Below are positions 1 through 8,283 of a stretch of 64,000 nucleotides of DNA, piece after piece; the first letter of the stretch is position 1; the number at the start of each line of letters is the position of its first letter. The DNA is from Burkholderia sp. IMCC1007. Lineage in GTDB: Bacteria > Pseudomonadota > Gammaproteobacteria > Burkholderiales > Burkholderiaceae. The notes under the pieces were generated by a model that worked only from the letters and a program-made list of their open reading frames with translations, ran no database searches and was not told the origin of the DNA. The stretch covers positions 186,001 to 250,000 of the forward strand of contig NZ_JAPVQY010000004.1 in assembly GCF_027257875.1 (NCBI RefSeq), read 5' to 3'. Made by a program: the position numbers and the translations under genes.

Positions 1-1
1 C

Positions 2-106
2 GAGGTGATCGAAATCGGCGCCGGCGACCTGGTGATCCTGCCGCCCGGCTGGACCGGGCGGTGGGACGTCATCGAGCCGGTACGGAAGGTGTACGCGATT
101 GATTGA
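2..106 (+). CDS. C-terminal end of a cupin protein (partial)
   Basis: Only the last 34 residues are in the window, ending at TGA 104-106. They read as the end of a small DUF861-type (cupin_3) domain: a GAGDLVILPPGWTG turn followed by a WDVIEPVRKVY strand, which is how these single-domain beta-barrel proteins finish. The rest of the gene lies left of the window, so the substrate cannot be inferred. A second protein of the same family is at 32941-33291. The convergent porin gene follows after about 80 bases. Confidence 0.6.
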   Translation, partial: EVIEIGAGDLVILPPGWTGRWDVIEPVRKVYAID

Positions 107-186
107 ATTGGCCGGAAGCAGGAACGGCGGGCATGCGCCCCGCGGGCGCGCCGGCGCGCCGAGCCGCCGCTACGGCTCATCCCGCA

Positions 187-1374
187 TCAGAACCGTTTCT
201 GAATCCCGACGCGCGCATACACCTGGTGATTCGTCGTCGACGGCGACAGGTTGTAGATCGACGCCACCGCATCGTGGCCGGTCGAATCGGTCCCGCCAGC
301 CTTCTGGTAAACGCCGATCACGTAGAGCTGCGTGGTCTTGGACAGCGAATACGATGCACCGAGTGCCGCCTCGTTGTAGCTTGCACCGGTCCGGCCGCTC
401 ACGCCTGACGTTTTGGTGTACTGATAAGCGGCGCCGAGCAAAATTGCCGGCGTGGCCTGCCACGAGAAATTGAGCTCGCCCGTATTGAAGGTCGCCGTCC
501 CGCCGATGCCGCCTGCCGGCACCGGTCCTGCCGATCGATCACCGAGCCCGCGGAACTGCGTATTCGAGTAGTTCGCGCCGAGTGTCGCGCGTCCCAGCTG
601 GTATTGCGCGCCCACCGCGATCGCCTGAAGCGAATGCGCGGACGCGAATCCGGTCGTCACCGGCGACCCGCCGAAGTTCGCGCCTGGCACGCCGTTCGAT
701 ACCGCTGCTGGCGCTCCCGAATCGCCCCAGAACGACGCGTTGGGCTGCCGCACGTTCAAATACCCCACACCCGCCGACAAAGGTCCGCGCCGGTAACCCG
801 CGCCCACCGACACAACCTGGTTGCGCGAGAAGTCCCCCGGCATGCCGCTGATCCCGTATAGCCCGCCGACCGTGAAGCCGTGGAACTCCGGGCTCACGTA
901 CTTGATGGAACTGTTGACGCGATTGGTGTGCGCCATCTGGTCGACGTCGCCGGGATGCCCGAACGCCGGGCCGCCCCACGTGTTCGCCACGGCGAACGGA
1001 TTGACGAACTCGACGATCGCATCGTACTGCCGGCCGAGCGTCACGGTGCCGTACGACCGGCTCGACAGGCCGACATACGCCTGCCGCCCGAACAGGAGTC
1101 CGCCCTGCCCCAGCTTGCCGTTGGCGATGTCGAAGCCGTTTTCCAGCCGGAATATCGCCGCCAGGCCGCCGCCCAGATCCTCCTTGCCGAGCAATCCGAA
1201 CCGGTCGCCGTTGAGCATGCCGGACGTCATGTTGTAGAGCGACTTGCCGCCCGCGTTGCTTTGATAATTCACGCCGACGTCGAGCAACCCGTACAGCGTC
1301 ACACTGCTTTGCGCAAGCGCCGTGCCAGCCATGCTCGTCCCGGCAGCCATCACGATCCATTTCCCTGCCTTCAT
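187..1374 (-). CDS. OmpC-type outer-membrane porin, candidate phthalate porin
   Basis: This 395-residue protein has a signal peptide ending in GTALA-QSSVTLYG, the typical start of burkholderial trimeric porins. It shows repeated GLGGKEDLGGGLAAIF-like strand motifs, LGRQYD, and a C-terminal KRF whose terminal Phe is the outer-membrane insertion signal. It should form a 16-stranded diffusion pore. It lies 97 bases downstream of the ophE-type gene on the same strand, so it may be co-transcribed and serve as the outer-membrane entry for phthalate. That substrate role is inferred from position; porin sequence alone does not reveal specificity. Confidence 0.9.
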   Translation of the reverse strand: MKAGKWIVMAAGTSMAGTALAQSSVTLYGLLDVGVNYQSNAGGKSLYNMTSGMLNGDRFGLLGKEDLGGGLAAIFRLENGFDIANGKLGQGGLLFGRQAYVGLSSRSYGTVTLGRQYDAIVEFVNPFAVANTWGGPAFGHPGDVDQMAHTNRVNSSIKYVSPEFHGFTVGGLYGISGMPGDFSRNQVVSVGAGYRRGPLSAGVGYLNVRQPNASFWGDSGAPAAVSNGVPGANFGGSPVTTGFASAHSLQAIAVGAQYQLGRATLGANYSNTQFRGLGDRSAGPVPAGGIGGTATFNTGELNFSWQATPAILLGAAYQYTKTSGVSGRTGASYNEAALGASYSLSKTTQLYVIGVYQKAGGTDSTGHDAVASIYNLSPSTTNHQVYARVGIQKRF

Positions 1375-1471
1375 CTCGTCTCCTCTGATAGTTCGTTCAT
1401 GAAATCCGTACTACTGAATATTGTTGAAAGCTTTGGCGTGTCGAAAGCGAAGCACGTCGACCGGGTGTTCG

Positions 1472-2380
1472 TCAGCCGCGCACGTTACGGCGTTTGCGAC
1501 ACCGGCTCCGGTCGGTAGCCGGCTCCCGCTCGACCGGCGCGGCCAGCGTCGCGAACCGCAGCGAAAAGTCGATCGCCTTGACGTGCTTCGTGAGCGCGCC
1601 CACCGAAATGCGCTGAACCCCGGTCTGGGCAATCGCGCGCAGCGTATCCGGCGTGACGCCGCCGGATACTTCGAGCTCCGCGCGTCCGCCGGCGATGCGC
1701 ACGGCGTCGCACATCTGTTCCAGCGAGAAATTGTCCAGCAGGATCGACACGGCGCCGGCTGCCAGTGCTTCGACCAGTTCGCCCTGCGTCTCGACCTCGA
1801 CCTGCATCGGCACACCGGCACCGAGCGCGTGCGCGGCCCGGATCGTCGCTGTAATGCCGCCGCCGGCAGCCACGTGGTTTTCCTTGATCAGGATGCCGTC
1901 GTAAAGCCCGCGACGATGGTTCCTGCCGCCGCCGATGCGCACCGCGTACTTTTGTGCAAGGCGGAGCCCCGGCAGCGTCTTTCTCGTATCGAGAACCTGC
2001 GCGGCCGTGCCCTCGACGACGCACATCATCGCGTGCGTCGCGGTCGCCACGCCGGAAAGAAGCTGCAGGAAATTGAGCGCCGTCCGCTCAGCGGTCAGCA
2101 CGCCGCGTGCCGGGCCTGCGATCCGGCAGACGGTCTGCCCTTCGCGCATCCGCTCGCCTTCGTCGACGCACCATTCGACCGCGATACGCGGGTCCACCTG
2201 CAGCAGCGTTTCATCGAACCATGGCCGGCCGCACAGTACGGCCGGTTCACGTACGGTGAGCAGCGCCTCGCACATCGTATCGGGATCGATCAGCTCCGAC
2301 GTCCAGTCGACTTCACCGACATCTTCCGAGAGCGCATCTCGGACATTGCACACCATTGCCGCGCGGGTCGTTGCATCCAT
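1472..2380 (-). CDS. ophE: Nicotinate-nucleotide pyrophosphorylase (quinolinate phosphoribosyltransferase), OphE type
   Basis: This 302-residue NadC-family enzyme would make nicotinate mononucleotide from quinolinate and PRPP. The N-terminal sandwich domain has LSEDVGEVDWTSELI. The barrel has LNFLQLLSGVAT, the DTRKTLPGLR substrate loop, KYAVRIGGGRNHR, IKENH and VEVETQGE. About 27 residues beyond the usual C-terminal KAIDFSLRF end are extra. In Burkholderia cepacia DBO1 a second, phthalate-induced copy (ophE) offsets inhibition of the housekeeping enzyme by phthalate, a quinolinate analogue. The setting here, next to oph genes with a shared palindrome upstream, fits that copy and not the housekeeping nadC. 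Confidence 0.85.
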   Translation of the reverse strand: MDATTRAAMVCNVRDALSEDVGEVDWTSELIDPDTMCEALLTVREPAVLCGRPWFDETLLQVDPRIAVEWCVDEGERMREGQTVCRIAGPARGVLTAERTALNFLQLLSGVATATHAMMCVVEGTAAQVLDTRKTLPGLRLAQKYAVRIGGGRNHRRGLYDGILIKENHVAAGGGITATIRAAHALGAGVPMQVEVETQGELVEALAAGAVSILLDNFSLEQMCDAVRIAGGRAELEVSGGVTPDTLRAIAQTGVQRISVGALTKHVKAIDFSLRFATLAAPVEREPATDRSRCRKRRNVRG

Positions 2381-2455
2381 TCAGGGTTCCGTATCATCAG
2401 CCGGGAAAACGGCACGCAGATCGCTTGCAACTGCGCGCCGACACGGAACCCATAT

Positions 2456-2471
2456 TATTAGAGATTTAATA
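2456..2471. promoter_or_regulatory. Palindrome upstream of ophE, candidate MarR operator (site 1)
   Basis: TATTAGA-GA-TTTAATA is an imperfect inverted repeat with 6 of 7 arm positions paired. It lies 76-91 bases upstream of the ophE ATG. It matches the two palindromes at 5698-5713 and 5802-5817 in spacing and core. It is a good candidate operator for the MarR regulator encoded next door; the binding itself is inferred. Confidence 0.6.
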
Positions 2472-2524
2472 AAACGACCACCCTGGGATTGACCTGAGTG
2501 CGGCGGTGCATGACCGCTGCTGCG

Positions 2525-3103
2525 TCACTCTTCCCCGCGCGTTGCGATGAGATTGCCTACTTCGCGCGTGGACGGAATGCGGCGCGCCGGATCGTCCGAT
2601 TCGGCTTCATCGCGCGCCATGTTTTCGATGATCGTCAGCAGCACCTTGCGCGCCACGTTGATCTCCGTCGACTTCAACCCGTTGACGCTGATCTCGTTGA
2701 CCTCTTCCGCCAGCGGCACGAGCTTGCCCTTGAGCGCCTTGCCCCGCGATGTGAGGAACACATGCGTGTTCTTGCGATTGTCGGGTGCATAGCGGCGCTC
2801 GACGTAGCCGAGCTTTTCCATCGCCGACACCGCGCTGAACGTGGTGGGCGTCGTCGTGCCGGTCTCGTCGCTGAGTTCCTTCTGCGTCAATCCGTCGGTT
2901 TCCCACAGCACGCGCAGATACGCCCAGTGACCGAATGAGACTTCATGCTGCGCCAGGCGCATCTGCAGCCCGCGAATCATCGCGCGGGCCGCGTCCTTCA
3001 CCAGGTGGGCAAGACGATCGTCCGGCACCGCGTCGCGCCAGTGCCGAAGGATCGGGTTCGCGCCGGGATCCCCGCCCGTGCCCGAAGAACGTGTTGCTGC
3101 CAT
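2525..3103 (-). CDS. MarR-family regulator of the phthalate cluster
   Basis: This 192-residue protein has a winged-helix MarR core: GHWAYLRVLWETDGLTQKEL (helices 1-3), TTPTTFSAVSAMEKLGYVER (recognition helix) and a DNRKNTHVFLTSRG wing. The start at 3103 is chosen because GAGGATGGT sits just upstream; the longer open frame adds an Arg-rich non-conserved tail. It lies 109 bases downstream of ophC on the same strand. Its position inside the oph locus, together with MarR-like palindromes before ophE and between ophD and ophA1, suggests that it controls phthalate genes in response to phthalate or an intermediate. Confidence 0.85.
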   Translation of the reverse strand: MAATRSSGTGGDPGANPILRHWRDAVPDDRLAHLVKDAARAMIRGLQMRLAQHEVSFGHWAYLRVLWETDGLTQKELSDETGTTTPTTFSAVSAMEKLGYVERRYAPDNRKNTHVFLTSRGKALKGKLVPLAEEVNEISVNGLKSTEINVARKVLLTIIENMARDEAESDDPARRIPSTREVGNLIATRGEE

Positions 3104-3169
3104 ACCATCCTCGCCGTCGTTGTAACCGAAGTGCTGACAATCATATCGCTTTACCCGGCGGGCGAGCCA

Positions 3170-3185
3170 CCGGCGTAGGCGCCGG
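3170..3185 (-). terminator. Short hairpin after ophC
   Basis: CCGGCG-TAGG-CGCCGG is a perfect 6-bp stem with a 4-base loop, 28 bases past the ophC stop codon. There is no T-run, so it may attenuate and not fully terminate before the marR gene. Confidence 0.4.
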
Positions 3186-3212
3186 GGCGAATGGTTTGGC
3201 CGCGCGCCGGCG

Positions 3213-4205
3213 TCAGATCTTGAAGCTTTCGAGGCTCGCCGGATGGAACAACTCGGCCGGCTGCAACCGGCGGCTCGACAGCCCTTCCGCATGGTGCTGC
3301 GCGAGGAACCGGTCGATCACGTGTTCGTTCTGCGCGAAGCCGTACGACCAGAAGTCCTCACCCATCAAGCGGCGCGCGTTGCGCAACTGGTCCTCGATGA
3401 ACGGCAGCGTCACCTTGGTGGCCGAGGTGTCGCTCAACCGGGCGAGCGCGATCCGTTTCGACTGCTCGAACGCCTTCACGATCGCGCCCGGCAGCCACGG
3501 ATGCTGGTCCGCCAGCGTCTTGCGAATACCGAGCGTATGCATGATCGGGAAGAGCTTCCTGCGCGCATACCAGTCGGCTGCGCTCCGTTGCGGATCGTCG
3601 AACAGATATTTGACCTGCGGATGGCCGCGCTCGAAGCACGATGGCGCGCGTGGCCCGATCACGCCGTCGATCTCGCCGTCCGCCAGCAGATTCGAGATCG
3701 TCCGTCCTTCCGGCGCGTTATCGAGCACGACGCCTTCGGGCAGCTTCAGCGCGATCTTTTCCACGCGCGTCGGGTCCTCGTAGCCGCCGCGCACCCAGCG
3801 GATATCCGACGCCTTCACGCCGTACTCTTCCTCGAGGAACAGCCGAGCCCACACGTTGGCCGTGAGTTGGTATTCCGGCACGCCGATGCGCTTGCCCTTC
3901 AGGTCTTCCGGCCCGTCGATGCCGCGATCCGCGCGCACGTAGATCGAGCTGTGCCGGAACGCGCGTGACGGAAACACCGGCACTGCAATGTACGACGACG
4001 TGCCCGCCGCGGTCTTCACCGAATAGCTGCTGAGCGACAACTCGCAGATGTCGTAGTCCGCGTGCCGGAATGCCCGAAAAAAGATCTCCTCCGGGTCCTG
4101 CAGCATGAATACGGGATCGACGCCGTCGATCTGCACGTCGCCGTCGATCAGCGGACGCATCCGGTCATAGTTGCCCACCGCGATGGAAAGTTGAAGCTTG
4201 CTCAT
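3213..4205 (-). CDS. ophC: 4,5-dihydroxyphthalate decarboxylase
   Basis: This 330-residue protein has the periplasmic-binding-like fold used by 4,5-dihydroxyphthalate decarboxylases. Its N-terminus LQLSIAVGNYDRMRPLIDG is followed by DVQIDGVDPVFMLQDPEEIFFRAF in pieces typical of the family, then the DLKGKRIGVPEYQLTANVWAR segment. There is no signal peptide, consistent with a cytoplasmic enzyme that makes protocatechuate from 4,5-dihydroxyphthalate. The ATG at 4205 has AGGAACAGC upstream; a much longer open frame continues through ophD in another frame and is not coding. The gene follows ophD after 44 bases and is probably co-transcribed with it. Confidence 0.88.
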   Translation of the reverse strand: MSKLQLSIAVGNYDRMRPLIDGDVQIDGVDPVFMLQDPEEIFFRAFRHADYDICELSLSSYSVKTAAGTSSYIAVPVFPSRAFRHSSIYVRADRGIDGPEDLKGKRIGVPEYQLTANVWARLFLEEEYGVKASDIRWVRGGYEDPTRVEKIALKLPEGVVLDNAPEGRTISNLLADGEIDGVIGPRAPSCFERGHPQVKYLFDDPQRSAADWYARRKLFPIMHTLGIRKTLADQHPWLPGAIVKAFEQSKRIALARLSDTSATKVTLPFIEDQLRNARRLMGEDFWSYGFAQNEHVIDRFLAQHHAEGLSSRRLQPAELFHPASLESFKI

Positions 4206-4249
4206 TGCTGTTCCTGTCTGACTGTCGAAAAAAGGTGGGGCGTGTGCGG

Positions 4250-5596
4250 TCATGCGCCGGGCCGCGCTGCGCGTGGCGCGCGCGGAACACCGAAGAACAC
4301 GACGATGCCGCCGATGAACACGAATGCGGCCACGAGCAGGATGCCCGCGGAAAAACTGCCGGTGACGCTCTTGACCCAGCCGAGGACGTTCGGTGCAAAG
4401 AACGCACCGACCTGCCCGAGGCTGCTGATCACACCGATGCCGCCCGCGGCCGCCTCGCCTTTCAGGTAGGTCGGCGGAATGGTCCAGATGATCGCGGCGG
4501 CCGCGAAATAGCTGATCGACACGAGGCTCAGGCAGATGATCGCGATCGGCCAGTCGTGTGTGATGAGCGTGAGCAGCACGGCCCCTGCCGCGCCTGCCGT
4601 CGTCGACAGCACGAAGTGCCAGCGCCGCTCGAGACGCAAGTCGGAACTGCGCGCGATCCACAGCATCGCCACGGCGCCGACGATATAAGGCAGCGCCGAC
4701 AGCATGCCGATCTGCAGCAGGTTCGACACGCCCGTCTGCTTGATGATCGTGGGTGTCCAGTAGTTGAGGATGGTGCCGCACACGGGCACCGTGGCCCAGC
4801 CGGCCGCGATCACGTACACGCGCGGGTCGCGCAGCGCGACGAGCAGGCGGCTCGGCGCATCGTGCGGCTTTTGCCGGTTGTCGTCTTCCAGTGCACCGAC
4901 GACGATCCGCTTCTGCTCGTCGGTCAGCCACGCCGCATCCTGCGGCCGGTCGGTCAGGTAGAACCACGCGACGATACCGGTGATCACGGCCGGCAGCCCT
5001 TCGAGAAAGAACAGCCACTGCCAGTTGCGAAAGCCCCAGACATCGACGAAGTTCTCCAGGATGAATCCCGACAGCGGGCCGCCGATGATCCCCGCGACCG
5101 CGATCGCAAGCAGAAACCGCGACGTGATGCGCGCCCGTCGTTTCGCCGGGTACCAGTACGACAAATAGAGAATGATCCCCGGCCAGAAGCCCGCCTCCGC
5201 CGCGCCCAGCAATGTGCGCGCCAGGTAGAACTGCCACGGCGCGGTCATGAACGCCATCGCGGTCGAGATCACGCCCCATAGCAGCATGATCCGCGTGACG
5301 GTGCGGCGCGCGCCGATTCTCCTGAGCAATAGCGTGCTCGGCACTTCCAGCAGGATGTAGCCGATGAAGAACAGGCTCACGCCGAGCCCGTACGCGGCAT
5401 CGCTCAGGCCGAGGTCATGCTTCAGCTGCAGCTGCGCGAAGCTGACGTTCACGCGGTCCAGGTAGTTCAGCACCCAGCAAAGGAACAGGAAGGTCATCAA
5501 CCGGAGGGTGACCTTGCGATAAGTCGCTTCCACGACTGCCGAATCGGCGACCGGCGGTCGGGTCGCGTCCTCGTAGCTCAACGTTGAATCTGCCAT
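4250..5596 (-). CDS. ophD: MFS phthalate permease (ACS family)
   Basis: This 448-residue, 12-helix transporter belongs to the anion:cation symporter branch of MFS. The first helix carries [20 protein letters not shown], followed by [18 protein letters not shown] and the [13 protein letters not shown] loop. It resembles the phthalate and tartrate permeases and should import phthalate with protons. The ATG at 5596 is preferred (MADSTL, with GGAG about ten bases upstream); the longer frame from 5671 has no ribosome site. It is divergent from ophA1 across a 280-base regulatory region and lies directly upstream of ophC. Confidence 0.85.
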   Translation of the reverse strand: MADSTLSYEDATRPPVADSAVVEATYRKVTLRLMTFLFLCWVLNYLDRVNVSFAQLQLKHDLGLSDAAYGLGVSLFFIGYILLEVPSTLLLRRIGARRTVTRIMLLWGVISTAMAFMTAPWQFYLARTLLGAAEAGFWPGIILYLSYWYPAKRRARITSRFLLAIAVAGIIGGPLSGFILENFVDVWGFRNWQWLFFLEGLPAVITGIVAWFYLTDRPQDAAWLTDEQKRIVVGALEDDNRQKPHDAPSRLLVALRDPRVYVIAAGWATVPVCGTILNYWTPTIIKQTGVSNLLQIGMLSALPYIVGAVAMLWIARSSDLRLERRWHFVLSTTAGAAGAVLLTLITHDWPIAIICLSLVSISYFAAAAIIWTIPPTYLKGEAAAGGIGVISSLGQVGAFFAPNVLGWVKSVTGSFSAGILLVAAFVFIGGIVVFFGVPRAPRAARPGA

Positions 5597-5697
5597 TTCT
5601 GCATGTCTCCAGGTGTCACTCATGGGGTCGGCGAACGCGAGCGCACTGGCTCGCCGAGCATCGGACGCCATGCATTGCGCTGCGTCCGCATCAATAT

Positions 5698-5713
5698 AAT
5701 TAGACCTCTAACT
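5698..5713. promoter_or_regulatory. Palindrome in ophD-ophA1 intergenic region (site 2)
   Basis: AATTAGA-CC-TCTAACT contains the perfect core TTAGA-N2-TCTAA and lies about 100 bases upstream of the ophD start. It has the same arm length and 2-base spacer as sites 1 and 3. It is a candidate operator for the ophDC promoter. Confidence 0.6.
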
Positions 5714-5801
5714 ATAAGACTACGAAGCGTCGGGGCCGATGGCAAGAGCGGGTTTATACCGACGGTCGATACGTGCCGATTCGCTCGCCGCCCTCTTGCT
5801 T

Positions 5802-5817
5802 TATTAGATATCTAGTA
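5802..5817. promoter_or_regulatory. Palindrome in ophD-ophA1 intergenic region (site 3)
   Basis: TATTAGA-TA-TCTAGTA lies 59 bases upstream of the ophA1 ATG in an AT-rich patch that would suit a core promoter. The central TAGATATCTA is a perfect 10-bp palindrome. It is a candidate operator for the ophA1A2B transcript. Confidence 0.6.
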
Positions 5818-5875
5818 ATACTATGCGCTCATGGCGGGTACCGAACGAAACCGAATCGGACAGAAGGAGACGGAC

Positions 5876-6838
5876 ATGACCACCGACGACGACGGCTTTC
5901 TGCGTCTGAAGATTGCGGAAAAGGACAACATTGCGCGCGACATCTGGCGCTTCGAGCTGGTGGATCCGCAGGGCGCGCCGTTGCCGCCGTTCGAAGCCGG
6001 TGCGAACCTGACCGTCGTCGCGCCCAACGGCGCGCGACGCAGCTATTCGCTGTGCAACGATTCACAGGAACGCAACCGCTACGTGATCGCGGTGAAGCGC
6101 GACGGCAACGGTCGCGGCGGCTCGATGAGCGTCGTCGACGAAACGTGCGCGGGCGACACGATCGCCGTGTCGCTGCCGCGAAACGAATTTCCGCTCGACG
6201 AACGCGCCAGGGCATTCACGCTCGTCGCGGGCGGCATCGGCATTACGCCGATGCTGTCGATGGCGCGGCAACTGAGGGCGGAAGGCCTCAGGCCGTTTCG
6301 GCTGATCTACCTTGCACGCGACCCGGAGGGCGCCGCGTTTCTCGACGAACTCCGCGGCGACGACTGGCGCTCCGTGGTGACGATTCACCATGACTACGGC
6401 GACCCGTCGCGCGCATTCGACTTCTGGAAGCTGTTCGAGCGACCGAAGCCGGAACATGTGTACTGCTGCGGCCCGCAGCCTTTGATGGATGCGGTGCGCG
6501 ACATGACCGGCCACTGGCCTTCCGGCACCGTCCACTTCGAAAGCTTCGGCGCGAGCGGCGCGGCTGCACGGGACAACACGCCGTTCACCGTCCGCCTGAA
6601 GCGCAGCGGCGCTTGTTTCGACATCCCGAACGATCGCTCGATCCTCGACGTGCTGCGTGCCGCCGATGTCCGCGTGCCGAGTTCGTGCGAAAGCGGCACC
6701 TGCGGATCGTGCCGGACCGGGCTCTGCTCCGGCGAGGCCGATCACCGGGACCTCGTGCTGCGCGACGACGAGAAAGGCACGCAGATCATGGTCTGCGTGT
6801 CGCGTGCGCGGTCCGCCGAGCTGGTGCTGGATCTCTAG
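5876..6838 (+). CDS. ophA1: Phthalate dioxygenase reductase
   Basis: This 320-residue electron-transfer flavoprotein passes electrons from NADH through FMN to a 2Fe-2S centre and on to the oxygenase. The order is that of the class IA reductase: FMN domain with RSYSLCNDSQ, NADH domain with VAGGIGITPMLSMARQL and CCGPQPLMD, then a C-terminal plant-type ferredoxin domain with CESGTCGSC and a late Cys in MVCVS. The match to the phthalate dioxygenase reductase of B. cepacia is very close throughout as recalled. The start at 5876 (MTTDDDGFLRLKI) has AAGGAG upstream. ophA2 follows after 97 bases. Confidence 0.95.
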   Translation: MTTDDDGFLRLKIAEKDNIARDIWRFELVDPQGAPLPPFEAGANLTVVAPNGARRSYSLCNDSQERNRYVIAVKRDGNGRGGSMSVVDETCAGDTIAVSLPRNEFPLDERARAFTLVAGGIGITPMLSMARQLRAEGLRPFRLIYLARDPEGAAFLDELRGDDWRSVVTIHHDYGDPSRAFDFWKLFERPKPEHVYCCGPQPLMDAVRDMTGHWPSGTVHFESFGASGAAARDNTPFTVRLKRSGACFDIPNDRSILDVLRAADVRVPSSCESGTCGSCRTGLCSGEADHRDLVLRDDEKGTQIMVCVSRARSAELVLDL

Positions 6839-6935
6839 ACACCGTATCCCGACGGGGCCGGCCACGCTGGCCGGAACCCGGAGCCGCTTTGGAAACACCC
6901 ATTGACAGAGGCGATGTATCGCCAGGAGACATCAC

Positions 6936-8267
6936 ATGTTGACCCACGAAGAAAACGAGCTGCTGTGCCGCGTCGAAGGCGATGCCCCGATGGGGCAACT
7001 GATGCGTCGGCACTGGACGCCGGTGTGCCTGATCGAGGAAATCAGCGAGCCCGACGGTGCGCCCGTGAAGGCGCGCGTATTCGGCGAGGACCTGGTCGTG
7101 TTTCGCGACACCGAAGGCAACGTCGGCGTGATGGACGAGTATTGCCCGCACCGTCGCGCGTCGCTGGTATATGGCAGGAACGAGGACTACGGGCTGCGCT
7201 GCCTGTACCACGGCTGGAAGTTCGACGTGAAGGGCAACGTGATCGAGATGGTGTCGGAGCCGGCATCCAGCTGCATGACCGACAAGGTCAAGCACAAGGC
7301 CTATCCGACGCATGAATGGGGCGGCATGGTGTGGGCGTACATGGGTCCGCAGGATGCGGTGCCCGAGTTCGTCGCACCTGCGTGGGCACCGACCGCCGAC
7401 ACCCGCGTGAGCATCGCGAAGGCGCTGCTGCCGTGCAACTGGGCGCAGATCCTCGAGGGCGCGATCGACTCCGCGCACAGCTCGAGCCTGCATTCGTCGG
7501 ACTTCGTACCCGCACGCGTCGGTGGCGCGGAAGCCACGTCGAAGAACTGGCTGCGCCCGTCCACCGACAAGGCACCGCGCCTGCAGGTCGAGCGCACCGG
7601 CTACGGCTTCCGCTATGCCGCGCTGCGCCGGCCGATCGTCAACGCGACGACGCACGACTACGTTCGCTCGACGGTATTCGTCGCGCCGGCCACCGTGCTG
7701 ATTCCGCCGAACAACCTGTACAACGTCGCGAACATCAACGTGCCGATGGACGACACGAACACCGCGTTCTATTTCATCGCGTGGGGCGATGCCGAGACCA
7801 CGCCGGAAACCGAGACGTGGCGCAAGTTCCTGCGCCAGCAGGTCGGTGTCGATCTCGACGAGCGCTACCGTCCGCTGCGCAATCACGAGAACCGCTTCTG
7901 GCAGGACCGCGCGGCGATGGCAGCCGGCAATTTCACGGGAATCGCGGGTTTCCCGAACCAGGACATCGCGATGTGGGTGACGATGGGGCCGATCGCGAAC
8001 CGCTCCGACGAGCGGCTCGGCGCGAGCGATCTCGCGATCGTCGAATTCCGGCGGCGCATGCTGGATGCGATCGCCGACTTCCAGCAAGGCAGCGATGCGA
8101 TCGGCACCGGCGCGAACGTCATTCCACCGGAGATCTGCTCGTACCAGGCGATCGTGTCGAAGGACATCGACTGGCGCACGCATGCGGTCCGCCATGTCAG
8201 CACGAAGCATCCGCAGCCGGCCGACCAGCCGACGGTCGCCGCGACCGACTATCAGGTGTCGCAATAA
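6936..8267 (+). CDS. ophA2: Phthalate 4,5-dioxygenase, oxygenase component
   Basis: This 443-residue Rieske non-haem iron oxygenase has the Rieske centre at [12 protein letters not shown] and CLYHGWKFD (residues about 69-93), a mononuclear-iron domain with the [16 protein letters not shown] helix giving two His ligands, and a distal Asp region. It belongs to the alpha-only phthalate-type group, consistent with no beta-subunit gene nearby. It should convert phthalate to the cis-4,5-dihydrodiol using electrons from OphA1. AGGAGA precedes the ATG. ophB begins 16 bases downstream, so the two are one transcript. Confidence 0.93.
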   Translation: MLTHEENELLCRVEGDAPMGQLMRRHWTPVCLIEEISEPDGAPVKARVFGEDLVVFRDTEGNVGVMDEYCPHRRASLVYGRNEDYGLRCLYHGWKFDVKGNVIEMVSEPASSCMTDKVKHKAYPTHEWGGMVWAYMGPQDAVPEFVAPAWAPTADTRVSIAKALLPCNWAQILEGAIDSAHSSSLHSSDFVPARVGGAEATSKNWLRPSTDKAPRLQVERTGYGFRYAALRRPIVNATTHDYVRSTVFVAPATVLIPPNNLYNVANINVPMDDTNTAFYFIAWGDAETTPETETWRKFLRQQVGVDLDERYRPLRNHENRFWQDRAAMAAGNFTGIAGFPNQDIAMWVTMGPIANRSDERLGASDLAIVEFRRRMLDAIADFQQGSDAIGTGANVIPPEICSYQAIVSKDIDWRTHAVRHVSTKHPQPADQPTVAATDYQVSQ

Positions 8268-8283
8268 CCGGAGGGACAGGGCC

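Noticed and set aside
3213-5279. 688-codon open frame spanning ophC and most of ophD
   Set aside because: Only the part from 4205 down is OphC. The upstream part is Arg/Gly/Ala-rich shadow of ophD in another frame, and a ribosome site precedes the internal ATG.
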